A stretch of 64,000 nucleotides of DNA from Brachionus koreanus (GCA_016987375.1 PJRA01000172.1:95012-159011), one strand, 5' to 3'. Positions 22,990 to 35,296 are shown, numbered from the stretch's first letter. Notes: a model not told the origin generated them from the sequence alone. Made by a program: numbers and translations.

Positions 22990-23218
22990 AATCTGCTCAT
23001 TTAATATTTATTTATTTTTTTTTTTGCTACATTTTTTTTTTGTTTTGATTTTTTTTTTCCTTTATTCTATTTCACTCTAAATTTATTAAATAAATTTTTT
23101 TTTAGAATTATTTGTTTTATTAATTTTTTTTTTATTTTAAATTTAAATTAATTTTGATTTAAACTAGTTTTATTATTTAATGAAAAAAAAAATTTTAATG
23201 ATGAATCTTTCTAAATAA

Positions 23219-23409
23219 CACTTAAATTCCGGAGGGTTTTTTTTGATTATTTCATGAAAATGAGCATATTATGCAAAATTATTTAATATTGTTTAATTTT
23301 TAAATTTTTGATTGAAAAAATGTATTCAAAAATGATTAAATTTATTTAAATAAAAACAAAGAAAAGATATAAAATTAAGCGCCGAAAAAAACCCTCGATT
23401 TTTTGAGTG
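23219..23409 (+). mobile_element. TTAA-flanked MITE, copy 2
   Basis: A 191-bp copy of the element at 1987-2179. The left end CACTTAAATTCCGGAGGG pairs with a right end that reads CACTCAAAAAATCGAGGG on the other strand. TTAA follows the right end; ATAA, one change away, precedes the left. The internal AATGATTAAATTTATT block is present. It lies between the 3' ends of KAT8 and the prune-like gene. Confidence 0.7.
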
Positions 23410-23626
23410 TTAATTAATCTAAATCTTGTTTATTTTGATGATCATTTTTTTAAAATAAAGCTTTAATAAATAAAACATTTTAGTGATAAATTCTATTTTT
23501 TGGATGATATAAAAATCATCGCTCTAAGTTTTTTAGTGATAAACTGATTCAAAAATTAATTTTTTTTTAACTTTCAAAAATAACTAATAACTAATACTAA
23601 AAAAATAATTCTATTCAACTAAATGT

Positions 23627-24661
23627 TTAAATTTTATTCAGACTAAAGAATCTTCTGATGGCAGGAGCAATTCTCTTGCGACTAAAGTCAACAGATATGC
23701 CATAATATTTAAGACCGTCTTTGGTGTACACATCTTCTTTGGGTATTAGGTCAAATAGTTCTAAATTGTTGAAATTTTGTGGAAAAATCATCAAAAAACG
23801 TTTTCGTATTTTTTCAATTTTGCAATTAAAATTTATAAACAAGTATTTTATATTTTGTGATTGCATAAATTTCCCAACCTCACTTTCAAAAAGAGCAGCA
23901 CCGTCTCGCGGAATCCATTCCGCCAACCTGTACCTAACACTTGATATACCAAAATTGTCATATTGCTTATAATCCTTTCTCAATAAAACGCTTGTTGGCT
24001 GATTTTTCTCATTTAATTTTCTTGCTTTTTTAATCTGTGCCAAAATGTCCTCTATGTATTCATTGCTAAAATTGTTTTCATCACAAATTATTTTAAACTG
24101 GTCCCGATCGAGCTCAGTGCACTTGGTCAAATTATCTGTATCGAATAAAATTGGAAAAAAAAGCAGCTTTCTTATTTCTTTTGGAATGCTGAATTCTTTG
24201 CTGATAATAGAAGCACTGGATATTGTTTTTTGGCTGATTATTTGAACATTTGGTCCATAGCTACGGAAAATTTCATGGTGGTCAATGATAGAAATCAAAT
24301 TGCTACTCTTTAATTGTTCACTTGGCTCATTTTCGTCCACCAGATAGAGCTCAATCATTTTTGCTTTGATCGGAACACTTCTGATTTCATGTTCATCTTG
24401 ATATTCAAATTTATCATCATTGACAAATATCAAATCGCTTGAATCTATGCCAATTTGCTCACAAACTAGCAAATTTTCGTCTTTACAGTCAAAAACACTT
24501 TTGCAAATGTTCATTACAGGTATGATATTTTGGAAATAGGAAAAAACCAACGAGGAACAAAATGAATCAAGATCACAAGCCATGCTTCCCGAGCAGATTG
24601 ACAATTTTTCATCATTGAACAATTTGCTCTTACTCTCGGTCAAAAAGCTTTTCAGGTCCAT
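23627..24661 (-). CDS. Prune/exopolyphosphatase-type DHH phosphoesterase
   Basis: A single-exon frame of 344 residues. DHH-family phosphoesterases of this type (yeast Ppx1, animal PRUNE1) cleave short-chain polyphosphate and related phosphates using a two-metal site. Motif I is GSMACDLDSF, a motif II Asp sits in LYLVDEN, motif III is ISIIDHHE and motif IV is LFFPILFDTDN. The DHHA2 domain begins at LRKDYKQYDNFGI. Motif III keeps DHH, where vertebrate PRUNE1 has DHR, so this copy looks more like an active exopolyphosphatase. The long regulatory C-terminus of PRUNE1 is absent. The frame is convergent with KAT8 and divergent from the annexin. Assignment within the family is uncertain. Confidence 0.85.
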   Translation of the reverse strand: MDLKSFLTESKSKLFNDEKLSICSGSMACDLDSFCSSLVFSYFQNIIPVMNICKSVFDCKDENLLVCEQIGIDSSDLIFVNDDKFEYQDEHEIRSVPIKAKMIELYLVDENEPSEQLKSSNLISIIDHHEIFRSYGPNVQIISQKTISSASIISKEFSIPKEIRKLLFFPILFDTDNLTKCTELDRDQFKIICDENNFSNEYIEDILAQIKKARKLNEKNQPTSVLLRKDYKQYDNFGISSVRYRLAEWIPRDGAALFESEVGKFMQSQNIKYLFINFNCKIEKIRKRFLMIFPQNFNNLELFDLIPKEDVYTKDGLKYYGISVDFSRKRIAPAIRRFFSLNKI

Positions 24662-25646
24662 TTCAAAAAGGAGTGTCTAAAAATAAATTTTCTTTTGTTA
24701 AATTATGCTTTTTCTATCAAATATTATGAAGATTTTTTTTTATAGGAAATTTTATTTAATTTTTCAAAAATTTAAAAATTAAAATTTTTCTCATTATTTA
24801 TATGTTATTTTTTAAGTGTTTGTCGAGGACTTTTTACCTATTCTCACGTTTAAGTCTATTTCTCTCTCTTAGATAAAATATAAAACCACGAGAGCTTTTG
24901 AAAAATTCAGATGATTTTGCCATGCGAATTATTTTAAAATGAATCTCAAAATTCTTAAATTTTGTTCGCTTATTAAAAATGAAAAAAAGTGATCGCAAAA
25001 TTTAGAATAATTAAGATTAGAAAAAAATTTTTATTTTATTTTTATTTATTTTTTGTTTTAGTCAAAAAAAAATTAAAATAAAATAAAAATTAGCTTTTTA
25101 TCTATGTTAAAATAATAATAAATTAAGAGTACACATGCAAATATTGGAAAAAAAAATATTGCAAAATTTTTTTTCTTTTAATTTTAATTACTAACGTGAT
25201 GAAAGAGTAAAATTTTAGTTAATCATTACATTTCATTGATAATTAATGGATAAATTGACGTAAATAAAAAACAACTCTTTGTGAGTGTTATTTTTTTAAG
25301 CTAAGTTAAATCACTAATTTCAAAATATTTTACTTGTCAAACCTAGACTAAATCTATTCATATAAAAGCAACGAGAATTATCGAAAAAAAAATTTTGAAA
25401 TAGTGAATAATATTTGATAATAAATTATGATTAATCTTAAGCTAAATTTATAAATTTATGTTTTCAAAATTAATCAAATAATTGAGCCAACAAACGAAGA
25501 AGAAAAAACTACTAGAAAACATCCATAATTTTTTATCTAATCTTTTCATTCTCTGATTAAAACCATTAGAGACAATTAGATCTTTTTGAGGCTATTTAAA
25601 ATGAATAAATAAATTTTAATTTTTTTTTAAATTTAGATTTAATAAA
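24662..25646. other. AT-rich spacer between two divergent genes
   Basis: About 985 bp of A/T-tract DNA without coding frames. It must contain the promoters of the prune-like gene and the annexin. A pyrimidine tract ending AAATTTAG, ten bases before the annexin ATG, is a good 3' splice acceptor, suggesting an upstream untranslated exon or a spliced leader. Confidence 0.5.
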
Positions 25647-27251
25647 ATGTATCCTAACTACCCAAACCAAGGAGGCTTTCCATCTCAGCCATCATATCCA
25701 AATACAAATGTGATTTTTTTTTTTTATTTATTTATTTTATTGTTTAAATTCTAAATTTAAAATTTCAGTATCCTTCACAACCAGGCTCAATAGGTTTCAC
25801 AGATCCGATGAACAATACTCCAGGCTATCCACCACAATCTGGATTTCCGGTCTTTCCTTCCGGTCAGCCTACTTATCCAGGAAATTCAGGATTTCCTCCT
25901 TCACAACCAGGCTATCCAATGCAACCTCCATCTAACCCGGGTTATCCTGGCCAACCAGGCTATCCATCACAACATCCATCTAACCCGGGTTATCCTGGCC
26001 AACCAGGCTATCCATCACAGCATCCATCTAACCCGGGTTATCCTGGTCAACCAGGCTATCCATCACAACATCCTTCTAATCCGGGCTATCCTGGCCAACC
26101 GGGATATTCATCCCAACCTCCATCTAACCCGGGCTATCTACCAGCACACATAGCTGCAAATCCAAATTTTCAACCAAGTCAATATTTTGGAGGATCATCT
26201 AATCAATTTGGCTCAGCAAATACTATGCAAAATCAAGTAAAATTATCTAAAAAAGATAAATAATTGTAAAAAGAGTGATTTTTTTTAAAAGATGGTTCAG
26301 AATCCTACTCTGAGGCCATTTCAGCCATTTAATCCAAGTGATGATGCGCAAAAATTGTACAAAGCAATGAAAGGCTTTGGAACTGATGAGACAACATTGA
26401 TCGATATACTTTGTAGACGTACATCACAACAAAGACAGCAGATAGCCCAACAGTATAAATCAGACTATGGAAAAGACTTGCTAAAAAATATTAAAGACGA
26501 AACAAAAGGAAATTTTGAGCTTGTTTTCAAAGCATTATTGTACACACCAGATCAACTAGAGGCACATGATTTAAAAAAAGCTATTGAAGGAATGGGAACT
26601 GATGAAGACTCTTTGATTGATATAGTTTGCACGAAATCAAACGCTGAAATGAATCAGTTGAAAAACACCTATCAGCAAATGTATCGCAATAATATGGAAA
26701 AAGATGTTGGTGGCGATGCATCTGGCTATCTTAAACGATTTTTGGTATCTTTAATGGCATCTAATAGATCCGATAATCCACCGGATTATCAACGTGCTGC
26801 ACAACAAGCTCAGGCTTTGTACCAAGCTGGAGAAAAACGTATGGGTACAAACGAAGTTGAGTTTAATAGAGTTTTTGCGTCTGAGAGCTTCGCTCAATTG
26901 AGAACCATTTTTGAAGAGTATTACAAATTGACTGGACATGATATTGAAAAAGCACTTAGAAAAGAGATGAGTGGTGATGTCGAACGAGCATTTTTGGCTA
27001 TTGCACAAATAGCCAAAAATCCGGCATTATACTATGCAAATAGATTGCACGAGACAATGGCTTGTGCTGGTACTAAAGAAAGATCTCTTATTCGATTGAT
27101 TGTATTAAGAAGTGAAATTGATATGTTGGACATTAAGAGTGAATATCAGAGAAAATTTGGAAAGCCTTTGGAGCAATCAATTAAATCTGATTGTTCTGGT
27201 GATTTCAAGCGAGCTCTTTTGTGTCTAGTTGGTGATCCAAACTGGAGATAA
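25647..27251 (+). CDS. Annexin with a long Pro/Gly/Tyr-rich N-terminus (annexin A7/A11-like)
   Basis: Exons: 25647-25709, 25769-26236 and 26292-27251, giving 496 residues. Annexins bind acidic membranes in the presence of calcium. The first about 175 residues are low-complexity YPxQPGYP sequence, like annexin A7, A11 or insect B11, where it drives self-association and partner binding. The core has four annexin repeats, each opening with a calcium loop: [39 protein letters not shown] and [13 protein letters not shown]. The last two loops depart from GxGT and may bind calcium weakly. Introns are 59 and 55 bp. The second falls at the border between tail and core, so the core is one exon. The C-terminus is CLVGDPNWR. 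Confidence 0.95.
25931..26140 (+). repeat. 48-bp tandem repeat encoding 16-residue units in the annexin tail
   Basis: Units start at about 25931, 25979, 26027, 26075 and 26123, four full and one partial, period 48 bp. Each encodes [16 protein letters not shown]. The first units are almost identical in DNA, so they expanded recently and copy number may vary between individuals. Confidence 0.9.
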
Positions 27252-27639
27252 ACTAAAAATTCATTTAAGTTTATACTGTGATATATTTGATTTCCAATTG
27301 ATATTTATAGATTTTTTTAATTTTTATCTAAACTAACAGTAAATTAACTAGATAATAATAATTTTCAATAAAATATAATTTTCAATAAATTTCAAATAAT
27401 TTTTTCAATTTTTTTAATTTAAAGATTAATCAACATGTCACTGTCCTTATTATATCCAACTCATTAACTCTTTTGATTTATTTAGTTTAAATAAAATTTT
27501 TAAAATTTTAAAATTATATTTTCATTAAAATTAACAGACAATTAAAATTTTTTTGAAAAACAAAAAACATTGATTAATTTAAATAAATTTTTTTTAAATT
27601 TTTTACTAAGTCAATTACAAGAACAATTTGATACTAATT

Positions 27640-28330
27640 GATATAAGACTTCATTTTTGTTTTTAAATTCCAAGACGAGCTGTGACTGAATAGTGTCTTG
27701 ATACAAGATTCTTGAAAGTATTCTATAAGATCATATGATCATACCTTTTAAAATACAGTCTATTATCTGATGGTTTCATGGCAAATAAGTCCCGTTCAAC
27801 AGGTCTATCAGAATCATTGGATTTCATCACGGTAGCTCTCATCACAGCCACATTAATTTTTTTCAGATATCACATAGATTGATACTAAATAAAATCAAGC
27901 TAAATGCTTTTGGTGATTTGATATAATTTTATATGCGAAAGAAAGCAGAGTTATTGTGGGCTCGTCCATGTCTAACCGGTTAAAGGTAACCAGCGGAGTA
28001 CCACAACGCTCAGGATATTGAGACCTCTTTTATTTTCAATATTTTTTAAACTAAATAAAACAACTCTTGAAAAAATCTAGATATTTATATTCAAAATGAC
28101 TTGATAAAATGTGAGCTAACCAAATAAAATGTTGCATCATTCGTAGAAATCATATTTTGGGTATGATAGCTAATTTCAAGAAGTTGAACATTGATTCATT
28201 AAAAATGCTTTACACAACATTGGTAAGATGAAATCTAGAATTTGCCATAAACAGTCAAATTTACTGACATAGCTTCAAAGAAACGTTAACCGAAAGGATC
28301 TCATCAGCAGTATTTATATGCTGCTACTAC
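27640..28330 (+). mobile_element. LINE reverse transcriptase relic
   Basis: A decayed non-LTR polymerase read through frameshifts and stops. NKSRSTGLSESLDFIT matches the early RT region, RVIVGSSMSNRLKVTSGVPQ the region before the catalytic box, and LGMIANFKKLNIDSLKMLYT followed by TLVR the thumb region. The 3' end, with CAAATTTACTGACATAG and a nearby GCTGCTACTACTT, matches the LINE end at 4.26-4.33 kb. It resembles the CR1/Jockey group and is not functional. Confidence 0.8.
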
Positions 28331-28433
28331 TTCTCCAAAATTATGAGACTACAGATCTAATGTTTGGAACATATTTGAATCATAGTTTCAAAAAGGAAAT
28401 TTTTTTAAAAAGCAAAAGAAAGAGCAGTTTTAT

Positions 28434-28616
28434 CACTCAAAGGCCGGAGGGGTCTTTTGAACTCCTCTTGTTACTTCCTTTATTTGTTTTTTATTCAATA
28501 AATTTAATCATTTTTTATAATTTTTTTTTAATCACATCTTAAATCAAAAAAATTTTATTTTCATTGAAAATAAAGTTTAAAAAAATGGGTCGATAAATTC
28601 CTCCGATCTTTCATTG
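28434..28616 (-). mobile_element. TTAA-type MITE, copy 3
   Basis: A 183-bp copy in reverse orientation with CACTCAAAGGCCGGAGGGG at the left end and a matching inverted right end (CCTCCGATCTTTCATTG). The flanks read TTAT and TTTA, so the duplication is imperfect. The interior is close to copy 1 (AACAAATAAAGGAAGT on the minus strand). Confidence 0.7.
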
Positions 28617-31099
28617 TTTAAGAAATTATTGATTTGTAATTAATAAAAAAAATCCAATTCATATTCTTATTGTTTGATAGGACTTTATTTAATAATTTTA
28701 TTTAAAATTATTTCTATTTTTTTCTTAGGGCAATCTTAAATTGTCAAAAATAAAATTATTAACAGTATAATTTGTCAACATTTTTCATTAATAGAAAAAT
28801 AAAAGTAAAAGAAAACATAATTTATCAGCTAACTTAAAATAAACTAATTAAATTTAGATAAAATTAAGCTTTTTTTAAGCATTTATATTGAATTTTACGG
28901 TTTTACATTCTGACTCAGTTGTTATTGACGGTATGGCATTGCTCATTGACACATTTGTTAAAATGGCTTCGCATTTCACTATGGTAGTATTTTATACGCA
29001 TAAGACAAAACAAATTTCAAAGGTTTTTTTTAATCTTAATTTTAAAGTTATAATTAAAGTTAAAATTCAAATTATTTTAATCATGAGTGAACTAAGGGTT
29101 TTTATAAGCCAGAAATAAAGAGCGTGTTCCTAAGATAGAGTGCATTATTTCAGCACCTTCTTGCCAACAATCTGTTTAGACTAGGGTTACTAGAAACCCA
29201 ATTATTTTGTTATATTAAATAGTAGTTAAATAGTATTAGTTTTTTATTTCTTCAATTATATGAAAAGAGACAAATGTACTATTTTGTTTTTTATTTTTTT
29301 ATTGACAAATTATACTAGATATCCTAAAAATTGAAAGATTATACAGTTGATAAATCAATTGTTGACAATTTAAACTCGGTTTTAAAATAATTTTTCAATT
29401 TATTTAAAAACATCAGCATTAACTTTAATCCCAAAATTAAAAAAAAATAAGGTTTAAAATCATCTTTTCACATTAAATATTCAAATGCTTTAAGTTTTGA
29501 AAAGATTTATTCTTTTAGGAGTTGAGTGTTCAATTAATGAGGTTTAATATTGGCTGCTAGACTTGAAGAAAGAAAAAAATGAGAATGACTAATAATCTAA
29601 ATAATCTTTAAGTTATTTTAATTTGAGATAAAATGTGCTACAAATAAATCATCAACAAATTGAAGCTCAAAATAAACGGCTAAAGAATATCGAGCTTATC
29701 ATTAAATTAAACATGAAATAAGCCCGATAAACAAATTGTCTTTATTTATTTTTATGGCATGCCGATAAGAGCAGATCAATATAAATGTTAAAAATAATTA
29801 GACGAATAGCTTTCATTTTTCCAGTTGCATCAATATCGCATTACGTTTCACAGCATGCTATCATTTATTAAATCTTATCTGTTTTCTATCAAATCTTTTG
29901 CTCTACGGTCTCGTGTGTTTATTTGAAGAAAAAAAATATGATCAATTATTTAGACTTTTTTTCACGGTATCTTTTGTTTTAGTAGAGTTAGTTTAAATTA
30001 GCAAGTGGACCCTGGACAGTTAGCTTGATATCATATCTAATTTCAGTTTAATTTATTGATATGGTAACATGATATTTGATAAAAATGACCTTTAACTTTT
30101 ATTCACAAGATTCATTTGAGATGTTTTTTTCATTAATGAAATATCACTTTTTCAGCTCGATATTTTCTGACACTATCTAGCACCGCTAATAATTGATATC
30201 ACATGAAAAACTCTAGGATTCACATATGTTTCAACTGTTTGAATTTAATCCAATTTGAAACAAAAAAAAAAACTAATGCAAATTAGAAGCTTAATCTTTA
30301 TTTCAGATTATTATTTTTTTATATAATTTTAAATAAAATTAAAACGTTTTAAAAATAAAGCTGAATACATCCCATAATAGCTATGAATTTAATTGAAAAA
30401 ATTTTCGACCCAAAAAAAATAAAAACATTTTAAATAAAACAAACTTTTTCTTTCGACTCAAAAATCCACGTTTTTTATTTTTCGTGAATTTAATTTTGAT
30501 TGATAATCAGTATTTGAGGGACTGGTAATGGTAATGGGTTGGTAACAGACATCTCTACTATGACGGTGACCTGTATCTAAATCTCATACCAAAAAAAAAG
30601 GAAAAAATTAAATTCTGTTAATGCTATTTTCTTTCTCTTTTTCATAAAAAGAATTTTTTTATTTTTATATAGTTATTCATCGCCGAATCTGGCCTAATCT
30701 CTTTGAAATAAATAATTATAAAAAAAAATAAATTTTAAAATTGATGCTTTTTTTGGGTATGTTTTCAAATATCAACTACCCACAAGCTCATTTGCGCCAG
30801 GCAGTAAAATAGAAATACAGTTTTGAAAACAGTTACCGTGTTTCATCAAATAAAAGAAAGTTCGGTCATCAAAGTGTTTCTCCTATCCGAAAATTTTTTA
30901 GTCTAAATAAGTGACTCAAATAAAAGAAATTAATTCATTTTTTTTATTGAAAACAAAAAAAATGCATGTGTTACATGGCAAACGAATGGTTTTAAACGAG
31001 TCACATTTTTTTGAGAAAAGCAACTCAAATAAAGGGAAATTTGTGATTCTAATAAAGTGAAAAGTTTCTTTTATTTTTGGTTACTTGGTATTTGATGAA

Positions 31100-31377
31100 T
31101 TTTTTTTGTTGACCCTATTCTATCGCAGTGGATAATGGGGAGGCGCTCATCTCCTTTTCAAGTACCTTTTTGGAGCAACAGCTCCGATTTGACACAGAAG
31201 CTACTGCATCGAGTTGATCATCTACACTGCAAATTTTCCCCAGTCGAAACCGGTCCCCCATTTTTGATGAAAGGGGTTTAAACATGCGCCCCGTAATACA
31301 GAGACATTTTGAAGATTTTTGGGTTTTGAACCCTCCACCCTCTGCTTGCATGACTAACACAAAAAACCACTCGGCTT
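31100..31377 (-). mobile_element. tRNA-headed SINE with A-tail and 11-bp target duplication
   Basis: Read on the minus strand, the element starts AAGCCGAGTGGTTTTTTGTG, a box-A-like tRNA head. It has box B in GGAGGGTTCAAAACCC and ends in a run of A. TTCATCAAATA directly precedes and follows it (plus-strand 31378-31388 and 31089-31099). The body matches the copy at 3001-3266. A head of tRNA type with GCCGAGTGG points to a class with a long variable arm such as Leu or Ser, which is tentative. Confidence 0.85.
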
Positions 31378-32381
31378 TATTTGATGAAATACGGTAGAAT
31401 AAAAATTTGCAATCCTAGCAAGTTTCTTGTTCTAATTGTTCAAATGACAAATATTTTTTTGAAAATTAAAGCATAAACAATATTTTATTTAAAAAATATA
31501 AATTTTAATTTTTACATTGAAATAAAAATTCTTAAAAAATATTTAAATTTAAACATTAATAAAATAAAAGAACTTTTTATCTTTGGGAGAGAAAATTTGA
31601 AAAAAAAATTGGCAATGAAGAATTGTATTATATATGTGTACCACTAAATGCTGAAGATGATACTGCCTGATATATTCATTGTATTAAAGCTTTTCCAATG
31701 CTTAGATCAAAATGTATGCCAGTTAAAACAAACAATAAATAATCTCATGTCAAATTATTAAACAATATTTAAATTTATTTCTCAACAACAACAACAACAA
31801 AAATAAGTCTTTATATTTATTATCTTTATTGTTTGTAAAAACTATGAGCTAATAATATGGGTTGAATGAAGCAACTGTTCTAGCATATTGGCCGAAATTT
31901 GATCCGAACGGGCCACTGAGATAAACTTCTATCTTCAAAACAGTCCATCAACAAACGCATGGACGCTAAGTTATAGAAAGCAGATAATTGTCCATTTTGA
32001 TGCCAGATCATTTTTTTTTATTTTCGAGCTAATTAAATTAGTGAGATTATAGAAGAAGAGAAATATTTGATTGATGGAATCTTTGAAAAAAAATTAGAAC
32101 AAATTTTTTCTTTGCAAAATCATCGATAGATAAATAAAATGAATTTAGAAGAAAGAAATCTTTGACTGAAAGATAGCCAATAGTAGACAACTGAATTAAT
32201 AAGAAAACTAATCGTCAAGCAGAATAAATTTGAGCTTAACCTAAATAATGACTGCGAGTAGGGCCAATGCCTGCCCCCTCGTGCTTGCTAGCTCAACAAT
32301 CATAATTTCATCAATTAAAGGCTTGTGTTGTGTTCGAACAAACAGAAGACTTTTAAAAGTCAAATTCCATCGATAATTTAT

Positions 32382-32403
32382 TATCTTATCTATTCAGGTC
32401 ACC
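32382..32403 (+). promoter_or_regulatory. Conserved upstream element shared by the two disco-like genes, copy B
   Basis: Exact reverse complement of 7603-7624, 713 bp upstream of the disco-like gene B start. It contains TATCTTATCT (two GATA sites) and AGGTCA. ACAATTTGT follows at 32431-32439, as in copy A. Confidence 0.6.
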
Positions 32404-33115
32404 AGTTGAAATTCTTTGAGCAGAATATAAACAATTTGTATTAGTGAAACACAGAGAAATAGAGAGAGAGAGAGAGAGAAAGAGAGATCGAAATTGAAAT
32501 GAAAAAAAAAACGGTCATAACTCAAGTTCCGTTCGGTCTTTTAGTCGTCTAATCGAACCGAGACTGATTTTATCTGTTTAAAAAATAAGAGAAAAAAAAT
32601 ATATCCAGTAATTTAATCTGTGGGAATTAGGAGAGATTCTGCTAGATGAATAAAACTTATCATGTCTTGTTTATTTTCTCATATTACAAAAACACAAGGC
32701 TGGCCAGCTTTTCTTCTTCAACTATCTTATCTAATATTTTATTACCACTAATCCAAAGCATTTTAGGTTTTATTTTGTTTCAATTAAAGTTGATTTTTAT
32801 TCTTCTTTATTTTTTCAATTCGCTCCGAATTGTGAAATCGTAAATAATTCAAAACATTTGAACCGGATGTGTTCACATTTTGATTAGATAAATTTATTGC
32901 CTAATTGAATGAACAACGCTCCAGTGTGACACTCTAATTGGACATTCATTTTCATTCTACATTTGACCCAAACTAACTAATTCTATTCGCTCATACACTT
33001 TACTATCATGTCTCTTTGACCAATGATAAATATCTAAATAAATTTTCTTATTTAAATAGATTTAGATCAATCAGTCATTTATTATCACTTTAAATAACTT
33101 ATCAAACAAATAAAA

Positions 33116-34558
33116 ATGCCATCCCAGTCACAGTCAAGTCAATTAGACGCCAACCAGTCGAACAAACACTTGGCTAACTTGATGCTTCCGTTCATGTTTC
33201 CCCAAAGCGGGCAGCAGTCATCGATGGGCTCAATGGCACAGCAGTACTTGGCCGCCATGGCCTCATCGATCGCCCAGTCAACCGACTTCAATCCATTCAT
33301 GAATCCGCTGCTGGCTCTGGCAAACCGCAGCAGCGCGCCTCTCCTTCCCAATGGACCTTTTTCAGCTCTGGCTGCTCTTTGCAGACAGCAACTAGGCGGC
33401 GCCAATCAATCAATCGAACAAAAGCTCAACGATGACCACGAGGCCAAAATTACAAAAAAAACAAAAAAGAAAAAAGAGACCAAAACTCAAAGTTTTGTCA
33501 ACTTGTGCAAGAATGAATTGGACGAAACACTTAATAAATCAGAAGTTGACGAGTGTCACAGCATCAACGAACATGATGATAACGAAAATTCAAATCTAAG
33601 CGCGGCTAAATCATCTACATCGTCATCCAATTCAATAAACAATTCGGTAGTGTCCAATTCAAATTCGCAATGTAATTTGAATGAATCGGCCGAATTGTCA
33701 AATGTGAACAAAAGACGCAGGCCTGATCTAAGTCAACAGGGCATTTTGGTAAGTCCAAATGGCAAAAAGCGAGTGCAGTGTCACGTGTGTATGAAAACGT
33801 TTTGTGACAAGGGCGCGCTCAAGATTCACTTTAGTGCGGTGCATTTGCGCGAAATGCACAAGTGTACAGTGACCGGGTGCAACATGGTGTTTAGTTCGCG
33901 CAGATCGCGAAATCGACACAGCGCCAATCCAAATCCCAAGTTGCACATGGCTCGGCCTCATCCAGTGTCGCATCGATATCAAAACACCGGGCCCATAATT
34001 TCGGACGATCAGCCCTCAATGGCTGGTGTCATTTTGGCCGAGGTAGAAAAAACTGTTGGCTCCAAGCTAAGTCCAAGTCCGGCGCCAATGAACAGCACTG
34101 CGATGCCACAAGCGAGCACTAGTGTTCTAAACGAAACCGAGTGTGACCAAGACGACTTGGACGATGAGACTAGTTCGCTTAATGAGGCCAATCAAACCGA
34201 AACAGACTTGTATGAAACTAATGATGATGGCGCTATTGATTTAAGTATTAATAGAGAGATGGATAGTTTGGCCAAGTTTAATGCTTCACAGATTAACTCG
34301 GCAAGCAAGAGAAAATCACTTAATCCGATGAGAATTTCGACTGGCTCCAAAAGTGCTCCCGATTTAGGCGCAGCAGAGAAGAGAAAATTTTCTGAATTAG
34401 AGTCCGAGAATGAACAAGAGTGTGAAGAGTTGAACAACTATGCCAAAAAACAAAAATCAAATGAGTATCTTATTGGCAAATGTACTTCGTTGAGCTCATC
34501 TTTTTCGCCAGCTTCTTCGTCGACATCTTCCGTGTCGTCTGAGTCCTCACCCGTTTAA
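33116..34558 (+). CDS. disco: Disco/basonuclin-family zinc-finger transcription factor, paralogue B
   Basis: A single-exon frame of 480 residues, paralogue of the gene at 5062-6696 and in opposite orientation. The N-terminus is Gln/Ser/Met-rich (QYLAAMASS), followed by a Lys-rich stretch (residues about 114-125) absent from A. The two zinc fingers lie near residues 220-277 and are identical to A, including at silent sites. After the identical block (residues about 156-357) the tail diverges but keeps AIDLSIN, SLAKFN and [12 protein letters not shown], matching AIDLSIN, NLAKFN and [12 protein letters not shown] in A. The end is Ser-rich. The protein should be a nuclear DNA-binding regulator. 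Conversion makes the finger region unsuitable for dating the duplication. Confidence 0.92.
   Translation: MPSQSQSSQLDANQSNKHLANLMLPFMFPQSGQQSSMGSMAQQYLAAMASSIAQSTDFNPFMNPLLALANRSSAPLLPNGPFSALAALCRQQLGGANQSIEQKLNDDHEAKITKKTKKKKETKTQSFVNLCKNELDETLNKSEVDECHSINEHDDNENSNLSAAKSSTSSSNSINNSVVSNSNSQCNLNESAELSNVNKRRRPDLSQQGILVSPNGKKRVQCHVCMKTFCDKGALKIHFSAVHLREMHKCTVTGCNMVFSSRRSRNRHSANPNPKLHMARPHPVSHRYQNTGPIISDDQPSMAGVILAEVEKTVGSKLSPSPAPMNSTAMPQASTSVLNETECDQDDLDDETSSLNEANQTETDLYETNDDGAIDLSINREMDSLAKFNASQINSASKRKSLNPMRISTGSKSAPDLGAAEKRKFSELESENEQECEELNNYAKKQKSNEYLIGKCTSLSSSFSPASSSTSSVSSESSPV
33581..34185 (+). repeat. 605-bp block identical to paralogue A (inverted)
   Basis: Partner of 5408-6012. Identity begins at AACGAAAATT and ends at CGCTTAATGA. 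The next bases differ (GGCCAATC here, AGATCATG in A, read in gene direction). Confidence 0.93.
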
Positions 34559-35263
34559 TTAAAATAATATTTAGTCTATTTTTTATTTACTTCGTCTAAT
34601 ATAGTAAACAAACATGAACAATTAAAACAAATTGTAGTCATTTGGAATTTTTTTTTTTCTATATAATTTTTTTTAAATGGTCTCTTCTATTAATCAAAAT
34701 TATGTGTATTAATTTAAACAAAAAAAATTTTTTTTTCTTCATTTTTTTAGAGATTTTTTTTTTTGTGTAAATTTTTAATTTAAACTTTTTTGTTTTGTTT
34801 TATTATTAATGTCTAATTTTTGTGCTTTTAAAATTTAAACTAGCAAATAAAAAAAAAATCAAATATAGTTAGAATAAAATATTTTTTAACATAGAATAAC
34901 TTTTATTTTGAATTTTAAGATAAATTTAACTTTCTGCAAATTTTCTTTCTTTTGTTTTTAACAAATTCACAGCAAAATTTAAAATTTAACTTTAATCTTT
35001 AAACATGCAAACATAGAAGTATGGTGTAAGCGAAAATGAAATCTACAATGAAAAGTCTACTATAGCCGGATTCAATTAGTTATCCTGCTTTGTCAATTTA
35101 GTTAAACTAATTTGATCGTAGAATATTACTTTTATTATTAATTTAATTTAACATTTTGGTTCAAATCAATATTTGTTTTTGAAGAATATTTTCATGTGGC
35201 TGAAAGGAAGGACCAAGTCTCCATTCTCTCTCCATTCAAGTCTTCATTTTTTTTTTTTTTTTT

Positions 35264-35296
35264 NNNNNNNNNNNNNNNNNNNNNNNNNNNNNNNNN
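35264..35296. other. Assembly gap (33 N)
   Basis: Undetermined bases directly after a long T homopolymer, probably a sequencing or assembly failure at that run. Confidence 0.99.

Larger units (their letters stand above)
28617..33115. other. Non-coding region upstream of disco-like gene B
   Basis: About 4.5 kb without convincing coding sequence, apart from a SINE at 31.1-31.4 kb. It includes an AG microsatellite near 32461-32485, several GATA-type words and the conserved element at 32382-32403. It probably carries the promoter and enhancers of the gene starting at 33116. A 45-codon open stretch near 28.9 kb could not be tied to any gene. Confidence 0.5.

Noticed and set aside
25630..25646. 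Spliced-leader trans-splicing at the annexin start
   Set aside because: An acceptor-like AAATTTAG lies just before the ATG, but no leader sequence is in the window and an ordinary 5' exon is equally possible.
28888..29118. Open stretch reading VVIDGMALLIDTFVKMASHF with a possible donor site
   Set aside because: It looks somewhat like an exon, but no partner exon, start context or family match was found, and the region is full of transposon relics.
31320..31377. A tRNA Leu or Ser gene on the minus strand
   Set aside because: The arms are incomplete, and the sequence continues into a SINE body flanked by an 11-bp duplication.
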